Below are positions 32,172-39,381 of a stretch of 64,000 nucleotides of DNA, in pieces. Made by a program: the position numbers and the translations under genes. The notes beneath the pieces are model-generated. The model searched no databases and had not been told where the DNA came from. It was given only the letters and a program-made list of their open reading frames with translations. The stretch spans positions 124,001 to 188,000 of the forward strand of contig NZ_BSTL01000016.1 in NCBI RefSeq assembly GCF_030269485.1, given 5' to 3'. The DNA comes from Actinoplanes sp. NBRC 103695. Its GTDB lineage: Bacteria; Actinomycetota; Actinomycetes; Mycobacteriales; Micromonosporaceae. The first letter of the stretch is position 1. Each line of letters starts with the position of its first letter.

Positions 32172-32764
32172 CGTGGATTCCTCCCCATCGCGTTCTCGAA
32201 GGAGCGGCGGAATCCGGCGACCGGCGGAACGCCCAGCCACTGCATGTCCCCGCCCGCGGTCACCTCGAACTGGAGCCCCGCGCCGCGGTCGTCGGCGAGC
32301 GGCGGATGCCGGTCGGTGAGCCGGTGCACCCGCTGGTTGTCCGAGCCACGCCAGCGCAGGTCGGCGTGCCGGTGCGCCAGGTACGGCCCGTCCACCAGCA
32401 GGTCCAGCAGCCCGAGCAGCCGGCGCTGGCCCGCGTCGCCCCGCCGCCGCAGATGCTCGATCGTGAAACCCGAGTACGCCATCGTGGACATCTCGCGCCG
32501 GGCCCGCACCGCGGTGATCAGGTCGGCCACCGCCCCGGCCTGCGCGAACGGTTCACCGCCCGAGACGGTCAGCCCGTCGACCGGCGCGCCGGCGATCCGG
32601 GCGGCCAGATCGTCCACCGGCACGTCCCGGCCGCCGGCGGCCGGGATCCATTGCGGGCTGACACAGTCCCGGCAGGTCAGCGGGCACCCCTGCACCCAGA
32701 CCACGAAGCGCGTGCCGGGTCCGAGCACGTCACAGGCGGCGTGGGTCTCCGCTATCCGGATCAT
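32168..32764 (-). CDS. Small radical-SAM / 4Fe-4S activating-type protein
   Basis: A 198-aa protein of the NrdG/QueE-like short radical-SAM group. The cluster-binding triad is GCPLTCRDC (C27, C31, C34; CxxxCxxC), followed by LTVSGGEPFAQA (the GGE SAM-binding motif) and a TMAYSGFTIEHL strand. A C-terminal region from about 150 (FEVTAGGDMQWLGVPPVAGF) is not typical of NrdG. No ribonucleotide reductase, queuosine or pyruvate formate-lyase gene is nearby. It overlaps the kinase stop codon by ATGA and the coiled-coil start by GTGA, so it belongs to the signalling operon. It might modify a peptide or nucleotide; the substrate is unknown. Confidence 0.85.
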   Translation of the reverse strand: MIRIAETHAACDVLGPGTRFVVWVQGCPLTCRDCVSPQWIPAAGGRDVPVDDLAARIAGAPVDGLTVSGGEPFAQAGAVADLITAVRARREMSTMAYSGFTIEHLRRRGDAGQRRLLGLLDLLVDGPYLAHRHADLRWRGSDNQRVHRLTDRHPPLADDRGAGLQFEVTAGGDMQWLGVPPVAGFRRSFENAMGRNPR

Positions 32765-34065
32765 GCGGAGTTCGCCACCGCGACGCAGAGGATGAAGACG
32801 ATGACCGACAGCACGACGATCGCCAGGATCAGGCCGGGCGAGGTCTTGGTCTCGACCTTCGCCGGGGTGACGGGCGGTGTCGGAGCCGGCTGGGATACCG
32901 GCTGGGTCACCGGTTGCGGCGCACCGGTCTGGACGGACGGTCGCGGCGGCGGGGGATAGGCGCTCAGCCGCGGACGCTGCCGCTGGAGCGGCATCGTCAC
33001 GGTCGGCTCCCAGGCGGGCGGCGCGGTCCAGCCGGCCGGCGGCGGGAAGTGGTCGCCCTGCCCGGCGGCGATCCGGGCACACCACACGCAGGCCGGCGCC
33101 GACCGGTGGTAGGCGTGGCGCGGATTGTGGCGGCAGCCCATCAGCTCGTACCCGGTGCGTTCCAGCTCGTCCGCCCAGGCCAGGCCGGCCGGACGGTTGC
33201 CCGGTGCGGCGTACCCGGCCTCGAAGCAGGCGCCGATCAGCGCGCGTACCCGTGGAGGAAGGACCTCACCGCCCAGCGCGCCCACCGCCGGGACCATCCG
33301 CTCCGGATGGGTGACCCGGTTGTTCTGCAGTTTGATGTTGTCGGCGACGTTGACCGACGGCGGCGAACCGGTCGACACCCCCTCGTACGGGTGGTCGCCC
33401 TCCATCAGCAGCTGGCAGAGCAGCACGCCCAGCGCGAACAGGTCGTGCTCGCGGGTCATGCCGGCGCCCTGGCGCAGCAGTTCCGGCGCCGCGTACTCCG
33501 GGGTGAATTTCTCGCCGCGGTGCAGCTCACCGGTCACCGGATCGGTGAACTGCACGCCGTCGCAGTCCAGCAGCGTCACGTGCCCGTGCCGGTCGACCAG
33601 CACGTTGCTCGGGCTGACGTCGCCGATCACCACACCCGCCGCGTGCAGCATGTCGAAGAGCCGGCCGATCCGCGCCGCGATCGCGAACGTGGTCCGCCAC
33701 GTCGGTTCGTCGAGCTCGGTGATGCGCCGCGCCGGGTCGAGCAGCCGCAGCAGCGGGACGCCGGAGATCCGCGGCACCACCACGCCGCGCAGGCGCCCGT
33801 CGTCGTCGCGCAGGGTGGCCCGCGGCCAGGCCACATGCAGGTGCCCGGAGCAGTCGCCGCCCCATTCCACCGGGGCGAGCCGGGTGAGCGCGTCCAGCCT
33901 CGGGCTCAGCCCCGCCGCCCGGTCCGGATCCGAGTAGATCTTGGCGCAGACGTGCTCGCTGTCCGCGACCGGCAGGACCACGCCTTCCGCGCCCCGGCCG
34001 ATCTCCGCGTCGACGACGACGTCGACCGGGCGGCCCGCTGAGGTGTGCAACGTGCGAGTCCTCAC
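32761..34065 (-). CDS. Ser/Thr protein kinase with Cys/His knuckle and C-terminal TM anchor
   Basis: A 434-aa kinase of the TerY-P-triad style. Gly-rich loop GRGAEGVV (23-30), catalytic Lys in CAKIY (K42), catalytic loop IGDVSPSNVLV (D149, N154) without the usual HRD His-Arg, metal-binding LLDCDG (167-170) in place of DFG, and YAAPELL activation-segment end. After the kinase fold a short CRHNPRHAYH...CVWC motif resembles a zinc knuckle, followed by a Pro-rich linker and a C-terminal hydrophobic helix (LILAIVVLSVIVFILCVAVA) that should anchor it in the membrane, kinase inside. GTG 34065 overlaps the PP2C stop codon. Confidence 0.9.
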   Translation of the reverse strand: MRTRTLHTSAGRPVDVVVDAEIGRGAEGVVLPVADSEHVCAKIYSDPDRAAGLSPRLDALTRLAPVEWGGDCSGHLHVAWPRATLRDDDGRLRGVVVPRISGVPLLRLLDPARRITELDEPTWRTTFAIAARIGRLFDMLHAAGVVIGDVSPSNVLVDRHGHVTLLDCDGVQFTDPVTGELHRGEKFTPEYAAPELLRQGAGMTREHDLFALGVLLCQLLMEGDHPYEGVSTGSPPSVNVADNIKLQNNRVTHPERMVPAVGALGGEVLPPRVRALIGACFEAGYAAPGNRPAGLAWADELERTGYELMGCRHNPRHAYHRSAPACVWCARIAAGQGDHFPPPAGWTAPPAWEPTVTMPLQRQRPRLSAYPPPPRPSVQTGAPQPVTQPVSQPAPTPPVTPAKVETKTSPGLILAIVVLSVIVFILCVAVANSA

Positions 34066-34847
34066 TTGCGTACCGCCATGAGCAGGGTCTTGTCGTCGCC
34101 GGACGACGCCGCGAACTCGCGGGACGACAGCTTGCGGTTCAGGTCCGCCGCGTCCACCGCCGGGCTGCGGAACATGTCCAGGTAGGCGTCGACGTCGGCG
34201 GGCGCCGAATGGTGCATGCGCCCGTCCGGCGCCCGGGTCACGTCCAGCAGGCCGTCGATCACACCGTCGGTGCCCAGCGCGATCCCGCACAGCCCGGTGT
34301 CCACGAGCAGGCCGTGCCGCAGGTCGTCCTCGCGCCCAGGCGAGGTGAGGAAGACCGTCTCGCTCGCACTCTCCCGCGTGGCCGGTGGCGGCACGAGCAG
34401 CCGTGACCCGCCCGGTTGCCGCTGCGTGACGAGAAAACCATCACCGACGCAGACGTACGCGAGGAACGGCGGCCCGGCCACGACGGCGAGCAGCGTCGTC
34501 GCGTAGTCCGCCGGGGTTCCGCCGGACCGCACCACCTGCTGGTCGAAATACTGCAGGCAGGCAACCGCGAAGGTGGGCACCGCCGCACGCCACGCCGCCG
34601 GTGAGCCCGGAGGCCGGGCGAAGCACTGCACGGCCGCGTCCACGGCCGCCTCGACCGCGAAGTTCGAGCCGATCGACGCCCGCGCGGCCGATCCCGCGCC
34701 GTCCGCGACCGCCAGCACGTGCAGGCCGCCCGGCAGCGCCCGCTGCTTGACACTGTCCTGGTTGGGCAGCCCGACGTTGGCGTGGTTGGGGCCCGGGACC
34801 GAGCCGGCGATGACCCGCCAGCCCGGCAGGCCGGCCGTGGCGGTCAT
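34062..34847 (-). CDS. PP2C-type Ser/Thr phosphatase
   Basis: A 261-aa metal-dependent phosphatase. Motifs occur in order: NQDSVK (motif 1-like), VLAVADGAGSAARAS (metal Asp-Gly), ATTLLAVVAGPPFLAYVCVGDG (motif 4-5), LGTDGVIDGL (late Asp) and GDDKTLLMAV (final metal Asp, GDDxT). It fits the compact PP2C of vWA-PP2C-kinase triads and should reverse phosphorylation by the neighbouring kinase. ATG 34847 overlaps the vWA stop codon (ATGA) and its TGA overlaps the kinase GTG. Confidence 0.9.
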   Translation of the reverse strand: MTATAGLPGWRVIAGSVPGPNHANVGLPNQDSVKQRALPGGLHVLAVADGAGSAARASIGSNFAVEAAVDAAVQCFARPPGSPAAWRAAVPTFAVACLQYFDQQVVRSGGTPADYATTLLAVVAGPPFLAYVCVGDGFLVTQRQPGGSRLLVPPPATRESASETVFLTSPGREDDLRHGLLVDTGLCGIALGTDGVIDGLLDVTRAPDGRMHHSAPADVDAYLDMFRSPAVDAADLNRKLSSREFAASSGDDKTLLMAVRK

Positions 34848-35593
34848 CCGTTCGTCAGCCAGTCACGCATGGCCGCGTTCTTCGCGTTGTCCTCCTGGAA
34901 GTGCTGGTAGATCTGGTCGGCCGGGGCTTCCCGCGACTCCGCCTGCGCCGAGCCGATGCTGGTCGACACCAGCCGCAGCACCTCGGTGAAGTTGGTGTCG
35001 TGAAGCAGGTAGTTCGCCTGAGGCGCCAGCCCGTTCAGCACCGCCGGATCGGCGCCGCGCACGCCCATCCCGAAGAACAGCAGGTGCTTGCCGGCCTCGT
35101 GCTGGCGCAGCAGCGGCGCCACGTCCTGCCAGCGGTCGGTGGGCCGGCCCTGCTCGTCGGTCGGCACCCCGTCGGTGAGCAGGTAGATCATCGGCCGGTA
35201 CGCGAGGCCGACGCCCTCCTGCATCAGCTCCGACTTGCGCGTGCTGAGCACCTGCAGGGCGTACTGGATGGCCTCGACCATGGGCGTCACCCCTTCCGCC
35301 TCCAGCCGTGGCGGGTTGAACTCCCGGATCGGCGCGAACGGCCGGGTGGCCTGCCCCGCGACCTGCCCACGCGGATCCACCGCGACGACGTGTCCCCGCC
35401 CGAACGTGATCATCGCGATCTCGCCGGAGGACATCAGGAAGTCGTTGCCCCGCAACTCTTCGGCCCAGTTCCGCAGCGCGGTGTTGAGCTCCTCGATCGC
35501 ACCGGTCTGCCGCATCGACGACGACGTGTCCAGCAGCATGATGATCAGCGTCCGGTTACGGGCCTGCCGCACCGGCAACGAGTCAACGGTCAT
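34844..35593 (-). CDS. vWA-domain protein (TerY-like)
   Basis: A 249-aa von Willebrand factor A protein. The MIDAS metal site is intact: DTSSSM (residues 22-27, DxSxS), Thr in GVTPMVEAI, and Asp in LLTDGVPTDEQ. This is the stand-alone cytoplasmic TerY type, with no signal peptide or TM helix. In characterised families the vWA/PP2C/kinase trio is called the TerY-P triad and is linked to stress responses. The start codon lies at the third copy of a 70-bp tandem repeat, and ATG 35593 overlaps the stop codon of a repeat-derived mini-ORF. Confidence 0.9.
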   Translation of the reverse strand: MTVDSLPVRQARNRTLIIMLLDTSSSMRQTGAIEELNTALRNWAEELRGNDFLMSSGEIAMITFGRGHVVAVDPRGQVAGQATRPFAPIREFNPPRLEAEGVTPMVEAIQYALQVLSTRKSELMQEGVGLAYRPMIYLLTDGVPTDEQGRPTDRWQDVAPLLRQHEAGKHLLFFGMGVRGADPAVLNGLAPQANYLLHDTNFTEVLRLVSTSIGSAQAESREAPADQIYQHFQEDNAKNAAMRDWLTNG

Positions 35594-35745
35594 GCCCGGA
35601 CCTCCTGATGGCCGTCAGCGCCCCGTTGCGGTCCTGCCGCTCGGGCGGTGAGTCGATGGTCATGGCCGGACCTCCTGACGGTGGTCGGCGTCCGGTTGCG
35701 GTCCTGCCGCACGGGCGGTGAGTCGACGGTCATGGCCGCACCTCC
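35585..35745 (-). repeat. 70-bp tandem triplication of the vWA ribosome site and first codons
   Basis: Three start-like ATGs lie exactly 70 bp apart (35733, 35663, 35593), each preceded by CAGGAGGT(C/G)CGG and followed by codons for MT(V/I)DSxPxRQxRN. Because 70 is not divisible by 3 each copy is in a different frame. Copies differ at several positions, so the event is not very recent. Confidence 0.92.
35590..35733 (-). CDS. Repeat-derived 47-aa mini-ORF preceding the vWA gene
   Basis: ATG 35733 (with GGAGG upstream, overlapping the stop codon of the membrane-protein gene) begins MTVDSPPVRQDRNRTP, nearly identical to the true vWA start MTVDSLPVRQARNRTL. It then runs out of frame through the repeat copies and ends GHQEVRA at a TGA that overlaps the real vWA ATG. 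It is probably a by-product that keeps ribosomes moving into the vWA gene rather than a functional peptide, though expression is likely. Confidence 0.5.
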   Translation of the reverse strand: MTVDSPPVRQDRNRTPTTVRRSGHDHRLTARAAGPQRGADGHQEVRA

Positions 35746-36848
35746 TGCTTGACGCTGAGACTGACAACGAGCGCATCTTTTTCCTGACTGTGCTGGACGA
35801 CGGAGAGTGAGCTGCCCGGATGGACCGGCTCGCCGGGCCGGCGCAGGGCGGCCCAGACCAGGACACCGCCGGCGTCCACATATCCGCCGCCCGGTCCGAA
35901 GTGGGTGACCGCGGTGACCGTCGCGGGAACGGCGTCCAGCACCTCGTCGGGCAGCGGCCCGGGCGGCGGGCCGACCTGCTGACCGTGCTGCCCGCCGTGG
36001 TGCGAGCCGTGCTGGCCGCCGTGGTGCGCGCCGTGCTGTGGGCCGGACTGCGTGGCGTGCTGCTGACCGTGCTGTGGAGCGGCGTGCTGCTGACCGTGCT
36101 GTGGAACGGAATGCGCGCCGTACTGCTGACCGGGGTGTGCGCCGTGTTGAGGGCCGGGCCTGTGGTGCCGTTCTTGCGTTCCGGCGACCGGACGCGTGAC
36201 CGCCGGGGCCGTCGCCGGAGTCTGGGCTGAGGCCCGCGGCGACGGGTGCGACTGTGCGGGCGACGTCGGCGGGCCGGAACGCTGGTAGGGCGGCACCTGG
36301 TGCAGGCCTGTAGCCGCCGCTTGCTGTCTCCGCGCGCGGACGAGCAGAACGGACACCGCGACAGCACCCAGAAACGTCAGCACCCCGCCGGTCTTCACCG
36401 CCCGCCCCGTGCCGAAGTCCCGCCCACCCGAAGCCGAGAAGGTCCGCACGAACGTCGCGGTAGGGGCCCGCTGACCACGGTTCTCCCAGCCGTTCGGCAG
36501 ATCGGTCCCATCATCGGAAGCCTCCAACGGCACGGCGTGCTCCCTCAGGTCGGCCAAGGCCCGACACGATTTCGGCACCGACGACTCTTCGCAGTCGGCG
36601 AGGCCGGCTTGGATCGTGGGCGACTCCGGCCGGACAACGACAACGAAGTCGGCCTCCACATCGGCGAGTTCCCCACTGAGCCGCCGGTCGTCACCCTTCT
36701 TGAAGGCATGCAGATCAACCACCGCAATCGTGGTCGTGCGCGCCGAGCCAGCGGTAAGCCCCGCGATCAACGGAGTGAACACCAGCACGACCGACACTCC
36801 GATCGCGACCGACGCGACGATGGCCAGCGCCCGTGCTTGCGCGTTCAT
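35730..36848 (-). CDS. Two-TM protein with His/Gln/Gly-rich tract, first gene of the triad operon
   Basis: A 372-aa protein. TM1 is near residues 8-30 (ALAIVASVAIGVSVVLVFTP). An extracytoplasmic domain of about 130 residues follows with two Cys (ADCEESSVPKSCRAL) likely to pair. TM2 is near 165-185 (VLTFLGAVAVSVLLVRARR). Then comes a long cytoplasmic Pro/Gln/His/Gly linker (QHGAHPGQQYGAHS-type repeats) and a C-terminal beta-rich domain (DEVLDAVPATVTAVTHFGPG, SSLSVVQHSQEKDALVVSLS). No family is recognised. It could sense an external signal or locate the complex. Start ATG 36848; the frame stays open upstream, so the exact start is not certain. Its TGA overlaps the mini-ORF ATG. Confidence 0.72.
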   Translation of the reverse strand: MNAQARALAIVASVAIGVSVVLVFTPLIAGLTAGSARTTTIAVVDLHAFKKGDDRRLSGELADVEADFVVVVRPESPTIQAGLADCEESSVPKSCRALADLREHAVPLEASDDGTDLPNGWENRGQRAPTATFVRTFSASGGRDFGTGRAVKTGGVLTFLGAVAVSVLLVRARRQQAAATGLHQVPPYQRSGPPTSPAQSHPSPRASAQTPATAPAVTRPVAGTQERHHRPGPQHGAHPGQQYGAHSVPQHGQQHAAPQHGQQHATQSGPQHGAHHGGQHGSHHGGQHGQQVGPPPGPLPDEVLDAVPATVTAVTHFGPGGGYVDAGGVLVWAALRRPGEPVHPGSSLSVVQHSQEKDALVVSLSVKQEVRP

Positions 36849-37354
36849 GCACCTACCGCTCCCCGCACCGCCCCCGGCGATTCCGAAGGCATGCCGAATC
36901 CTTCGCCACGGCGAGTGACGGCTACAACGGCCGCGAGAACGGAACCGCCTGTCCGTTCCCTGCCCCGAAGCGGCGATCGACCTAATCCCTCCGGGGGAGT
37001 CCGAGGGTTCACCACCGCCTATGCGCCGGTCTGAGCGATCCGTCTGAGCCGGCCCGCGTGAGCTGCTCCGCCCGTGCGGTCTGCGAGCTGTTCTACCCCG
37101 TGCGGTCTGCTTGGGCTGCTCCGCCCGTGCGGTCCGCTTGAGCTGCTCTACCCGTGCGAACCCGTGAGCCGATCCACCCGTGCGATCCACCTGCCGGTCC
37201 GCCGCTGCGCCGGTCCACCGCTGCGCCGGTCCACCGCTGCGCCGGTCCGCCGCTGCGGTCGGGCAACTCCAGCACCCGTTCGCGCAGGTCGACGTCCGCG
37301 TGAGCCGGTCCGCGCGGGTGATCGACCTGAGCTGGTCCGCCTGGGTCGCTTCGC
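36849..37354. repeat. Repeat-rich intergenic region
   Basis: No supported gene in about 500 bases. CCCGTGCGGTC(T/C)GC-like units recur over about 37065-37180. Four 16-bp units CCGGTCC(A/G)CCGCTGCG run head to tail at 37194-37257. The promoter of the triad operon must lie at the 36850-37050 end. Confidence 0.75.
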
Positions 37355-38011
37355 CTACGCGATCTGGTAGCCGACTCCCGGTGTCGTCGTGATGACCGGC
37401 GGGGCGCCGAGCTTACGGCGCAGCCGGCCGACCGTGACCGCCACGGTGTTGGTGAACGGGTCGGCGTTCTCGTCCCAGACCTGATCGAGCAGCGCCTCGG
37501 CGCTCAGGAAGCCCGGGCTGGCCGCCAGCAGCGCCTCCAGCACGGCGAACTCCTTGACCGACAGATCCAGATGGCGGCCGTCCCGGGTCGCGGTGCGCCG
37601 CAGCGGGTCGAGCTCGATGCCGGCGGACGCGAGCGTCGGCGGACGCGCGAACGGCCGGCGCCGGGCCAGCGCCCGAATGCGCAGAATCAGCTCGGGAAAG
37701 TGGAACGGCTTGGCCAGATAGTCGTCGGCGCCCAGCGTCAGCCCGCTCACCCGGTCGCCCGGCGCACCAGCCGCCGTCAACATCAGAACCATCGGCCGGT
37801 CCGCACGCTGAATGATCATCTGGCAGAGCGTGTCGCCGTGCAGCCGCGGCAGGTCCCGATCCAGGACGACCACCTCCGGCGTGGTGACATCCATCTTGGC
37901 CGCGGCGTCCAGCCCGTCATACGCGAGGTCGACCGCCATACCTTGGTCCCGCAGTCCCTCGGCGACCACCTCCGCCAGGGCTTGGTCGTCCTCGACCAGC
38001 AGGATTCTCAT
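37355..38011 (-). CDS. OmpR/PhoB-family response regulator
   Basis: A 218-aa two-component regulator. Receiver: EDD at residues 7-9, phospho-Asp in VVVLDRDLPRLHGD (near 51), Thr in MLTAAGAPGDR, Lys in YLAKPF (near 101). C-terminal winged helix: LDLSVKEFAVLEALLAASPG, NTVAVTVGRLRRKLGAPP and TPGVGYQIA, the typical OmpR ending. Its ATG overlaps the histidine kinase stop codon by 4 nt, although gene order (kinase first) is the reverse of the commonest arrangement. Target genes are unknown; the divergent DUF1349-permease gene is a candidate. Confidence 0.92.
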   Translation of the reverse strand: MRILLVEDDQALAEVVAEGLRDQGMAVDLAYDGLDAAAKMDVTTPEVVVLDRDLPRLHGDTLCQMIIQRADRPMVLMLTAAGAPGDRVSGLTLGADDYLAKPFHFPELILRIRALARRRPFARPPTLASAGIELDPLRRTATRDGRHLDLSVKEFAVLEALLAASPGFLSAEALLDQVWDENADPFTNTVAVTVGRLRRKLGAPPVITTTPGVGYQIA

Positions 38012-39306
38012 GCGGACGGCGAGCTTCCGGATGGCGGGATCACGAACGGGGAGGTCTCGGACGGCGGGGTGATGGATGGCGAGGTCCCGGACGGTGGGGT
38101 GACATACGGTCGAGTGCCTGACTGAGGGGTGCCTGACTGAGGGGTGCCTGACTGAGAGGTTACGGACGGAGGGTTGACGGGCGGCGGGGCGACGGATGGC
38201 CCGGTGTCGGACGGTGGGTTGACGGAAGGCGGGGTAATTGAAGGCTGGGTGTCGGACGGCAGGGTGATGGTCACGGCGAGGCCGCCCGAATGGCGGGCCC
38301 GCAGGTCGACCCGGCCGCCGTGGGCCGCCGCCACCGCGGCGACGATGGACAGGCCGAGGCCGGAGGAGCCGGTCCGTTCGCCGCCCAGCCGCTCGAAGGG
38401 CTGCGTCAGCCGGTCCACCTCGGCCTGAGCGAGCAACGCCCCGCCGGTCTCGACGGTCAGCGTCGCCTCGGCGTACCCGCGGACGCCCTTGATGGTGATC
38501 CACCCGTCCGGCTCGTTGTGCGTGACGGCGTTGTCGATGATGTTGCCGACCAGGCGGGACAGCAGCGGCGGACTGCCCCGGACCACCAGCGACGGAGGCA
38601 TGTCCAGGGTCGTCGCCGGAGCATCGGCCGGCAACGCCGCCGTCACCAGCGCGGTCAGGTCGACCGGGGCGGTGTCGGCGAGGGCGCCGTGCTGGGCGCG
38701 GGCCAGCACCAGGAACCCGTCGAGCAGATGCTCCACCCGGTCCAGCTGGGGGCGTAGCCGGTCGGCGAGCGCCACCGTGGACGTCGCAGGGGCGGGTTTC
38801 GCGACCGCCACGTCCAGCGACGCGCGCATCGTCGCGAGGGGCGTTCGCAGCTCGTGCGAGGCGTTCGCCACGAAGCGGCGCTGTGCCCCGAACGACACCT
38901 CCAGCCGTTCCAGCAGCTCATCGACGGTGTCGGCGAGATCTTTCACCTCGTCGACCGGCCCCCGCACGGCCAGTCGCGCATCCAGGCTGTCGGCCGAGAT
39001 GCGACGGGTGGCGCTCGCGATGTCCCGCAGCGGCCGGAGGACCCGCTTGGCCAGCAGGCGCCCGACCAGCAGGGAGGCGATCGCCATGATGATCAGCGAG
39101 AGCACCGCTCCCACCAGTAGCTGGCGTGTCTGGATCGCCTCGGGCGGCGGCGCCGGCGGACCTGGTGGCCTGGGCGTGCCCGCCGGGGACGTGGCCTTGG
39201 TCTGGGCAAGCAGAAACGTCAGCCCGATCATCAGCACCCCGGACGCGAGGAAGCCTCCCGCGTACAAAATCGTGAACCTCGCCCTCGCTCGCATGTCGCC
39301 CAGCAT
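38008..39306 (-). CDS. Sensor histidine kinase with Pro/Ser-repeat C-terminal tail
   Basis: A 432-aa membrane kinase. TM1 near 12-34, a short Pro-rich periplasmic loop (about 25 residues), TM2 near 63-83, HAMP (RVLRPLRDIASATRRISADS), HisKA with RRFVANASHELRTPLATMRA (phospho-His), then N-box LVGNIIDNAVTHNEPDG and G2-box GSSGLGLSIVAAVAAAHGG. The G1 region reads VETGG rather than DxGxG. After the kinase domain ends (AVTITLP) about 80 residues of (S/T)PPSxTxP-like repeats follow, encoded by imperfect 15-30 bp DNA repeats. This tail is not part of known kinase architecture. ATGA overlap with the regulator. Confidence 0.88.
   Translation of the reverse strand: MLGDMRARARFTILYAGGFLASGVLMIGLTFLLAQTKATSPAGTPRPPGPPAPPPEAIQTRQLLVGAVLSLIIMAIASLLVGRLLAKRVLRPLRDIASATRRISADSLDARLAVRGPVDEVKDLADTVDELLERLEVSFGAQRRFVANASHELRTPLATMRASLDVAVAKPAPATSTVALADRLRPQLDRVEHLLDGFLVLARAQHGALADTAPVDLTALVTAALPADAPATTLDMPPSLVVRGSPPLLSRLVGNIIDNAVTHNEPDGWITIKGVRGYAEATLTVETGGALLAQAEVDRLTQPFERLGGERTGSSGLGLSIVAAVAAAHGGRVDLRARHSGGLAVTITLPSDTQPSITPPSVNPPSDTGPSVAPPPVNPPSVTSQSGTPQSGTPQSGTRPYVTPPSGTSPSITPPSETSPFVIPPSGSSPSA
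38020..38270 (-). repeat. Repeats coding the histidine kinase tail
   Basis: Imperfect repeats include three head-to-tail copies of GGGGTGCCTGACTGA-like 15-mers around 38115-38155, plus looser units built on CGGACGG(T/C)GGG. All keep the kinase reading frame open. Confidence 0.8.
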
Positions 39307-39381
39307 GCCCTGCGGCGCCTAACAGGGGCGTGACAACACCGATGCGGCTGGCGTTAGGCCCAGCGCCGTAGAACTTCTCGC

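Noticed and set aside
37093..37275. A 60-codon frame in the repeat region upstream of the triad operon
   Set aside because: Composition follows the repeat units, no ribosome site, no independent evidence.
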